A stretch of DNA of 10,907 bases from Verrucomicrobiota bacterium. Its GTDB lineage: Bacteria; Verrucomicrobiota; Verrucomicrobiia; Limisphaerales; JAHEOI01. The stretch spans positions 1-10,907 of the forward strand of contig JAHEOI010000287.1 of NCBI GenBank assembly GCA_018610125.1, written 5' to 3'. The notes under the pieces are model-generated. The model did not search any database, was not told the DNA's origin, and saw nothing but the letters and a program-made list of their open reading frames with translations. The stretch's first letter is position 1. Each line of letters opens with the position of its first letter. This document shows positions 5,937 to 10,907 of the stretch, one piece after another. The translations under genes were made by a program, and so were the position numbers.

Positions 5937-7273
5937 GCTTTATGATTATTGTGATGAGCGCCTTCAATCCACAGCGGCATCCCCCCTTTGGGACAGAGCG
6001 TGACCAGTGCTTCAGGCTCCACCGGACCCCTCTGCGGCCGGCTTAATGAAAAGTTTCGGACAATTTTGGCCAGAATCATGCGCGTTTCGAGGGTTGCAAA
6101 ATGACGGCCAATACAGACCCGGCTTCCGCCACTGAATGGGATGAAACGGAACGGCTCACACTCCTCCTCATGACTCGCTCCAAACCGATCAGGGATAAAT
6201 GAATCGGGCTGGTCCCAAAAGTCTTGATGCCGGTGGAGTGCGTAAGGACTCACGACGACAAGCTCTCCCGCTGGAATCTCATAGCCGTCAATCTCGTCGA
6301 ACGAACAAGAGGTCCGGGTCATCGACCACACTGGCGGATAGAGTCGCATCGCCTCTTGATGCACTTTCCGACAATACTCCAATCCATCCAGCTCTTTCGC
6401 GGTTGGCTCACCGTCCCCAAGCTGAAAGTCGATCTCCCGACGCGTCTTTTCTGCAACCTCAGGGAATTGACTCAATAGATAAAACGTCCATGTCAGGCTC
6501 TTTGCTGTGGTTTCATGACCGGCCATCAAGAATGTCACCACTTGGTCCTTGATCCGCCGGTCAAACGCCTCACCGCTTTCGCCCTCATTCCTTTCACCCC
6601 CAAAAAGGGAGGCAAGCATATCATCTCGAGCGTACGGACATCCCCGCCGCTGCCCAACAATTGACTCGGCCATCGCCCTTAGCTCGGCACGAGCCTCTTG
6701 GAAGCGTCGCTGCGCATTCGCATCAAACGGATCGTAATGGGCCATCGATTGATTGAGCGCGGCGACAGCCTCTGAAAAGTTTCCCGATTGGTCCGGAAGG
6801 TCAGTCCCAAAAAGCGTTCGGCATAAAATCCGCACCGTCAGTTGCGTCATCTCATCACTGACATCCAGTGGTGATGCGCTTCCTTGCCAATCCCGCCACT
6901 TCTCAACTGTTTCATCAGCTAGCTCTCCCATCACCTCGACCCACGATTCGACCCGGTGCCGGTGAAACAATGGCTGTAACTGCCTCCGTTGCCGCTGCCA
7001 AGAGTCACCGACGCTCGTCATAAGCCCTTGACCCAGCATGGGACTCAACATAAGCAGGTCCGGCGTATTCTCTTTCGTGTAATTCTTCGCATTCGATTGA
7101 AGCACATGGCGGGCATAGCTTGGGTGATTGAGCAGTGTGACGGAACGCCCATAGCTCTCATAAGAAACAATATCGCCATGCTGACGCGTGACCGACAACA
7201 AAAAGCCCAAAGGGTCGGACGAAATCTCTTCCGGCTCGACAGAGCCCAAATAAGGATGGCTTCGTGAATGCAT
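5933..7273 (-). CDS. Cytochrome P450 monooxygenase
   Basis: 446 residues, full length for a soluble bacterial P450. Signature motifs are all present: C-helix W92xxxR (SWQRQRRQL), I-helix 'AGHETTAKS' (251-259) for oxygen activation, K-helix ExxR at 307-310 (HQEAMRLYPP), 'DPQPDSFIPDRF'-like meander region (around 355-364, here WDQPDSFIPDRF), and the heme loop 'FSGGSRVCIG' (380-389) with Cys387 as the thiolate ligand. There is no N-terminal membrane anchor, so it should be cytosolic. No ferredoxin or reductase gene is in the window, so electrons must come from elsewhere. The start is well supported: ATG at 7273, an AGGAA ribosome site 8 bases upstream, and an in-frame TGA two codons before the ATG. 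It probably hydroxylates or oxidatively crosslinks the peptide product. Its family within the P450s cannot be assigned by eye; the style resembles bacterial CYP102/CYP4-like enzymes more than CYP107-type. Confidence 0.95.
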   Translation of the reverse strand: MHSRSHPYLGSVEPEEISSDPLGFLLSVTRQHGDIVSYESYGRSVTLLNHPSYARHVLQSNAKNYTKENTPDLLMLSPMLGQGLMTSVGDSWQRQRRQLQPLFHRHRVESWVEVMGELADETVEKWRDWQGSASPLDVSDEMTQLTVRILCRTLFGTDLPDQSGNFSEAVAALNQSMAHYDPFDANAQRRFQEARAELRAMAESIVGQRRGCPYARDDMLASLFGGERNEGESGEAFDRRIKDQVVTFLMAGHETTAKSLTWTFYLLSQFPEVAEKTRREIDFQLGDGEPTAKELDGLEYCRKVHQEAMRLYPPVWSMTRTSCSFDEIDGYEIPAGELVVVSPYALHRHQDFWDQPDSFIPDRFGASHEEECEPFRFIPFSGGSRVCIGRHFATLETRMILAKIVRNFSLSRPQRGPVEPEALVTLCPKGGMPLWIEGAHHNNHKA

Positions 7274-7281
7274 AAGTCAGA

Positions 7282-7286
7282 TTCCT
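7282..7286 (-). promoter_or_regulatory. Ribosome-binding site of the P450 gene
   Basis: AGGAA on the - strand, 8 bases before the ATG at 7273. With the in-frame TGA at 7279-7277 it fixes this start codon. Confidence 0.6.
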
Positions 7287-7342
7287 GGTCCACCAAAAAT
7301 GGACGCGTTTCCCTCAAGTTATCATCTCGGCCTTTTCGGTTG

Positions 7343-7357
7343 GCTTGGGTCCCAAGC
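7343..7357. promoter_or_regulatory. 15-bp perfect dyad, possible operator
   Basis: GCTTGGG-T-CCCAAGC is a perfect palindrome around one central base, located 70-84 bp before the P450 start codon. A hairpin would have a very tight loop, so a homodimeric DNA-binding protein site is more plausible than a terminator. No regulator gene is in the window. Confidence 0.35.
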
Positions 7358-7430
7358 ACACTCACCACGACTTCAAAACGTCTTTTTTCCCTTGCTCTCG
7401 AGATGGTATTGCCACTGCCTACATACCTCC

Positions 7431-7445
7431 GCGTGAGCTCCACGC
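7431..7445. repeat. Short inverted repeat GCGTG-N5-CACGC
   Basis: Five-base arms GCGTG and CACGC flank AGCTC. It lies 68 bp past the sagB-like stop codon, in - strand direction. It could form a weak RNA hairpin, with no T-tract after it, or be a protein site. Confidence 0.25.
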
Positions 7446-7512
7446 TTGGCTTGGATCTTTTCCTTCCGAGATCGCGTTGCTTCGTTCTCGACGCTGAAAG
7501 GCGTCTGCAATG

Positions 7513-8943
7513 TCAGGCAGATTCGATTGATCCCCCGGGGTAGCCCCCCAAGACAAACTCGCCGACCGCCCCTTCTTGGTAATAATCGAGTCCGGTTATC
7601 TTGGCAAACTGATCCGAGTTCCCGCCACCGAGAGCACAGGGCGCCAGCGCCATCGACGTTGCCACCAGATACATTGTCTGCATCAGCACCCCGACATTCT
7701 TCAGGATCAAGGCGTACCCCATGCTTTCATATTTCCAGAACACCCGATTGAACCTGGCGGTCACGACGAGCAAGACTTGAGGAGGCTTCGGTGAGGCATA
7801 TGTACGCCGCGCAGTCTCGAGCAGATGCTCGGTCAATTGGGTCATCGGCGAGATGCGACAAAGCTCATGCGCTTCGGGACGATATTGGTATACCCCCGAC
7901 TCAAGTCCGTCACAGGCTTGCACAACAGGATATACCTCAAGCTCATAGAGTCCGCCGCCGCCCGGGTATGGCCGATCGGTCACTTCCAGATGACCCGCCA
8001 TCCGGCGACCACGGACACGTGCCGTCCGAAACAGGAACTCGCCCAGTTGATCAATCGACAATGGCGTTTCGCTATCGCCTATAATCGAGCGACGTCGCTC
8101 CAAGACGGTCGTCAAGCTCGGCTCCCGGTCAGCGACGTCGTTGAGATCGGGCCGCTTCAGCACGGTAACTTCCTCGGACATCCGGTCTTTAACGGTCGGC
8201 AAAGGGCTCAGCGCCTCGGCGCGACCGTAGGTGCCGCCATATTGCCCGTGATGCCGTCCCATTCGACTCCGGGCATGGAATAAAAGGTCATGGAACGCCC
8301 AATTCGAAGCTGCAGATCCATCATTTTCGGGCCTTTTCCTTCCCTCCTTGGCTTCACTCACAAGCCCGACCCGCCAAAGCATCGCCAAAAGCCACCGAAC
8401 CGAATCCGGATCCATCCCTCTGTCGCCATCGTTCAGCCCCTGAATCTCCACCGGTTCCGCAAGATCCAACAAGAGGGTTTGCAGCCGCCGATTGTGAACC
8501 AGAGCCCTGTACCCTGTCTCCGGTGATTCCACGATCCATCCGGTATCACCGGGTCGCAACGCCACATGCGACGAGAGCTGCCATCGCTTGCCCTCAGGGA
8601 TATCCACCTCGACCCCATGCTCCGAGGAAGGCATCGGCTTAATCGTCGCCAGGCGACCCTCCGAGCCGGACGCAACAAGCGACAACACTTGAGCGCCGGC
8701 AAGTCGATCCAACAAAACGCTTAGATACGGGATCCCCATCATCCCATCTTCGCGCTCGACCGCTTCAAACAGTCCTTCACGACTGACTCCGCCTTCAATA
8801 AGCCTTGAAAGCGCGTTACGAACCCCAGGCGACGACTCTCCCAGCTCAAACCGGAAAAACTCGCCTCCGATCGCATAGGTCCCTTCTTCGGCCCGCACCA
8901 ATTCAAGACCCGGGGCCGGCAAAAGCTCTTCACTTACTCCCAT
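7513..8943 (-). CDS. SagB-type FMN-dependent azoline dehydrogenase
   Basis: 476 residues. The C-terminal half (about 275-470) is a nitroreductase-fold SagB/ThcOx domain: 'LERRRSIIGDSETPLSIDQLG' opens it with the Arg-rich FMN phosphate site, then 'RPYPGGGGLYELEVYPV', then 'RVFWKYESMGYALILKN' and 'CALGGGNSDQFAKITGLD', closing with 'EFVLGGYPGG'. Lys404-Tyr405 matches the Lys-Tyr pair that is important for azoline oxidation in McbC/BcerB-type enzymes. In the pathway it oxidises thiazolines and oxazolines to thiazoles and oxazoles. The first ~200 residues hold two consecutive winged-helix-like modules (around 25-90 and 120-197), which may contact the leader peptide or the cyclodehydratase. The ATG at 8943 has AAGG 6 bases upstream and follows the YcaO stop by 27 bp, so co-transcription is likely. 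The gene is clearly homologous to sagB, but no symbol is given because the pathway is not a known streptolysin-type one. Confidence 0.9.
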   Translation of the reverse strand: MGVSEELLPAPGLELVRAEEGTYAIGGEFFRFELGESSPGVRNALSRLIEGGVSREGLFEAVEREDGMMGIPYLSVLLDRLAGAQVLSLVASGSEGRLATIKPMPSSEHGVEVDIPEGKRWQLSSHVALRPGDTGWIVESPETGYRALVHNRRLQTLLLDLAEPVEIQGLNDGDRGMDPDSVRWLLAMLWRVGLVSEAKEGRKRPENDGSAASNWAFHDLLFHARSRMGRHHGQYGGTYGRAEALSPLPTVKDRMSEEVTVLKRPDLNDVADREPSLTTVLERRRSIIGDSETPLSIDQLGEFLFRTARVRGRRMAGHLEVTDRPYPGGGGLYELEVYPVVQACDGLESGVYQYRPEAHELCRISPMTQLTEHLLETARRTYASPKPPQVLLVVTARFNRVFWKYESMGYALILKNVGVLMQTMYLVATSMALAPCALGGGNSDQFAKITGLDYYQEGAVGEFVLGGYPGGSIESA

Positions 8944-8970
8944 AGCGCGCCTTACGAATATCCTTCCAAC

Positions 8971-10907
8971 CTAGAAAAAGATGCCGACCGGGTTGAGCTC
9001 TGCCTCGGATAACGGTTTTTCCAGCCATCCCATCTTCACCGGCACATCATAGAGTCGTCCCGGTCCAAACCGTTTCCACATATGCCGCAGCCCTGGAACC
9101 ATAACCTTCACCACGCTCAGCCCAATATCGGGTCGGGTCTGATCGATCACGAGGGTCTCCATGCCATTGTCCCAAGCCACTTGAACCAAATGCTCAATAT
9201 CCGTCTTGAGATCCCCCGAGGCACGCTTTGGTAAATCCTCCGCCCTGCGATAGGGCCATTTTTCGTGCGGTAATAAATAGCGATGCTCGGCTACCTTCGC
9301 CGTCTTCCACCAGTCAATCGCTTCCGTCTCATGGAATCGATAAATCGTCTCACCGTCCTGGGTCCGCATGGTTACCGACGGAAGGAACTGATTGACTTCC
9401 GTGAGGCTCCGCAACAACGCAACCCGCGGATCCGGGTGCGCCCCAAACCCGACGATGATATCGTCCGTGTTTCCGTCGGTCCGCGGAGAAACGGCCGCGA
9501 TCACCGGAATCCCAAAATCGTGCGTCAGATCCAGGGCCCACAGATCACGACGAATCCGATGGAAATAGTCGACCAATTGGTTCACATACCCCTCATTGAA
9601 GCTTGAAAGATCCACCCCGGGACGACGGAGCCGATTGTACCAAAAAATACTGACCGCGTCCCGCTCCACCAATTCCAAAAATCCCTGATGAATGGCCTCT
9701 TCGAGCGTCGAGCCGGCTGAGTTGCCATTGGAATCCGTCGTGCAAAAGCCATGGCGACGCAAATCCGGGTGACCAAAGTACACGTAGGCACTCGGTACGT
9801 AATGGAACCTTTCGTGAGTCAGCGACCAGCATGGCGCCCAGTCGATACTCGCTTCCTCATCGAACGGCTCCGGTACCCGATGAAAATTCGACGCATGGGC
9901 TCGATTCCACTCATCACGCCATCGGTATTGCTCGGAGCTGAAATGCATTAACTGATAAGGATGGACCCCACCGGCACCCAGATCCTTATATCGAGCGCGG
10001 TAACTCGGCTCGTCCCCCCAATAGCATCCCGAGTAGCGCTCAATCGCCTCACAGATCGCGCTCGCTTTAGCTTGGTCCCGGGTTGCCCCCTTGCCCCCAC
10101 TACGCCCCCTTAAACTATTCAAGACAAATTTCAGGTCCATGTGGGCAATGGCAAAGTTGTGCCCCGCCACATAGCTATGGGTCAGCCCGCTCCCATCCTC
10201 GTCGCCGAATGGCTCGAGCGTCCTCACAACGCCCGTGATTGGACTGATCTCGGTTTCAAACCTTGAAATGATCCGCTCAGGTGGGATGACCCGGGATCCC
10301 GCTTCATTCACGCTATGCAGCGACCGATGTTGAAGCCGAATCGGCTCGGCTCTCATTGATTGATGCGTCGCGTCGCCGCAAACACCGCACTGAGGACGTC
10401 GGGCAAGCCGGTGCCATTGAAATGCCAGGGTGGCAAAATCCCACGTCGCCACGTATCCCGTCAGTGGACTCTTCGAGCCGATGGCCATCGCGCGCTGCAC
10501 TTCGGTCGCGATCCAATTCGACGCCGTCGCTTCGGCGCTCTCTAGTCCGACCTCCGGCAACGGCAAGGGCTCCTTCTGTTGATACCGATATTGCAGATAG
10601 CTCTCGATTAATCGATTCATCTTGAGCCGTTGCCTTAAGCACTCCCAACAGCCGGTTATACCCGGAACAAAAAGCGGTCCCACCCATAGAATGATACCGT
10701 CCGGCTTGGCCAATAGCCATGGCCTTCCCCGGTTAACCGCGTCCGCATTGATCTCCGCCAGCTCCGGCCGTAGATAATCGTCGGTCAGAGCCAATCGCAA
10801 TCCCCCTTCCTCTTCAGTACCGAGGCCCACCTTAGCCAGGGCATCACTGACCATCGAGACGTTGGACACGTCCCCGACCCGCGATATCGCAACGGCCGTC
10901 CCTTCAA
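8971..10907 (-). CDS. Fused E1-like/YcaO azoline-forming cyclodehydratase (5' partial)
   Basis: The frame is open to the right window edge; 644 residues are visible and roughly 100 or more are missing at the N-terminus, where the leader-binding RRE would lie. The GTG at 10869 is probably internal because the upstream codons fit the family. Numbering from the first full codon, residues ~1-190 are the C-terminal part of the E1/ThiF-like partner (TOMM leader-binding, SagC/cyclo_dehyd_2 type), with 'LTDDYLRPELAEIN', 'RPWLLAKPDG', 'WVGPLFVPGITGCWECL' and the zinc pairs CWEC (86-89) and CGVC (173-176). From ~215 on is the YcaO domain: 'SPITGVV', the ATP/Mg motif 'QAKASAICEAIERYSG' (278-293), 'NGNSAG..EEAIHQGFLELVERDA' (393-415) and 'RSLTEVNQ' (499-506). 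It activates backbone amides with ATP and converts Cys/Ser/Thr of a precursor to azolines. Odd point: the protein ends 'LNPVGIFF', without the C-terminal PxPxP common in azoline-forming YcaO proteins. Confidence 0.93.
   Translation of the reverse strand, partial: EGTAVAISRVGDVSNVSMVSDALAKVGLGTEEEGGLRLALTDDYLRPELAEINADAVNRGRPWLLAKPDGIILWVGPLFVPGITGCWECLRQRLKMNRLIESYLQYRYQQKEPLPLPEVGLESAEATASNWIATEVQRAMAIGSKSPLTGYVATWDFATLAFQWHRLARRPQCGVCGDATHQSMRAEPIRLQHRSLHSVNEAGSRVIPPERIISRFETEISPITGVVRTLEPFGDEDGSGLTHSYVAGHNFAIAHMDLKFVLNSLRGRSGGKGATRDQAKASAICEAIERYSGCYWGDEPSYRARYKDLGAGGVHPYQLMHFSSEQYRWRDEWNRAHASNFHRVPEPFDEEASIDWAPCWSLTHERFHYVPSAYVYFGHPDLRRHGFCTTDSNGNSAGSTLEEAIHQGFLELVERDAVSIFWYNRLRRPGVDLSSFNEGYVNQLVDYFHRIRRDLWALDLTHDFGIPVIAAVSPRTDGNTDDIIVGFGAHPDPRVALLRSLTEVNQFLPSVTMRTQDGETIYRFHETEAIDWWKTAKVAEHRYLLPHEKWPYRRAEDLPKRASGDLKTDIEHLVQVAWDNGMETLVIDQTRPDIGLSVVKVMVPGLRHMWKRFGPGRLYDVPVKMGWLEKPLSEAELNPVGIFF

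Larger units (their letters stand above)
7274..7512. other. 239-bp gap inside the operon between sagB-like and P450 genes
   Basis: This is the only sizeable gap in the five-gene run. On the - strand it holds a 15-bp dyad (7343-7357), a second stem-like dyad (7431-7445), and the P450 ribosome site. Small ORFs exist but none is convincing: a 45-codon TTG-start frame at 7510-7373 (- strand) rich in Lys, Glu, Arg and Gln with one Cys, and a 91-codon + strand frame at 7268-7543 rich in Ser and Leu. A peptide precursor would be expected to carry a clear leader and a Cys/Ser/Thr-rich core; neither ORF shows that well. An internal promoter or regulator site for the tailoring genes is the simplest reading. 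Confidence 0.4.

Noticed and set aside
7045..7443. 132-codon GTG-start ORF on the - strand
   Set aside because: Most of it lies in another frame of the P450 gene, and the product shows an Arg-rich, unstructured composition typical of a shadow frame.
7268..7543. 91-codon + strand ORF that spans the operon gap, Ser/Leu rich, as a possible precursor peptide
   Set aside because: It is antisense to the operon, overlaps both flanking genes, has no good ribosome site and shows no leader/core division.
10867..10869. GTG as the true start of the YcaO gene
   Set aside because: The frame stays open to the window edge, and the E1-like domain would lack its front half; a truncated view is more likely than a short protein.

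Overview
The window holds two unrelated blocks that face each other. The left block (about 1-3630, + strand) contains the C-terminal 939 residues of a large, probably secreted, cysteine-rich beta-propeller protein, a 470-bp intergenic stretch crowded with inverted repeats, and a small gene of unknown function with a faint resemblance to the beta-domain of MscS channels. The right block (about 3648-10907, - strand) is an operon-like run of five genes that read right to left: a fused E1-like/YcaO cyclodehydratase (cut by the window edge), a SagB-type flavin dehydrogenase, a cytochrome P450, a SAM-dependent methyltransferase and a subtilisin-family protease.

The right block reads as a biosynthetic gene cluster for a thiazole/oxazole-modified ribosomal peptide (TOMM, or linear azol(in)e-containing peptide). 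Inferred order of action: the E1-like part binds the leader of a precursor peptide, the YcaO part uses ATP to turn Cys/Ser/Thr into azolines, the SagB-type enzyme oxidises azolines to azoles with FMN, the P450 and methyltransferase decorate the product, and the S8 protease probably removes the leader or matures the peptide. All catalytic motifs I looked for are present. I cannot identify a precursor peptide or an exporter in the window; they may lie upstream of the YcaO gene, beyond the right edge. The only large gap inside the operon (7274-7512) carries two short dyads and some weak small ORFs.

Organism: a bacterium of moderately high GC. The C-terminal end of the first protein (a 'tvaGrqYkIEhc...W' motif followed by a terminal 'FFRFVES') resembles a C-terminal module very common in Verrucomicrobiota extracellular proteins, so that phylum, or a related PVC lineage, is my best guess. 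This rests on one protein and is not firm.

Spacing: YcaO-sagB 27 bp, sagB-P450 239 bp, P450-methyltransferase 4-bp overlap (translational coupling), methyltransferase-protease 36 bp. The protease gene and the small + strand gene converge with 20 bp between their stop codons. No rRNA, tRNA, CRISPR array, transposase or insertion sequence was seen.
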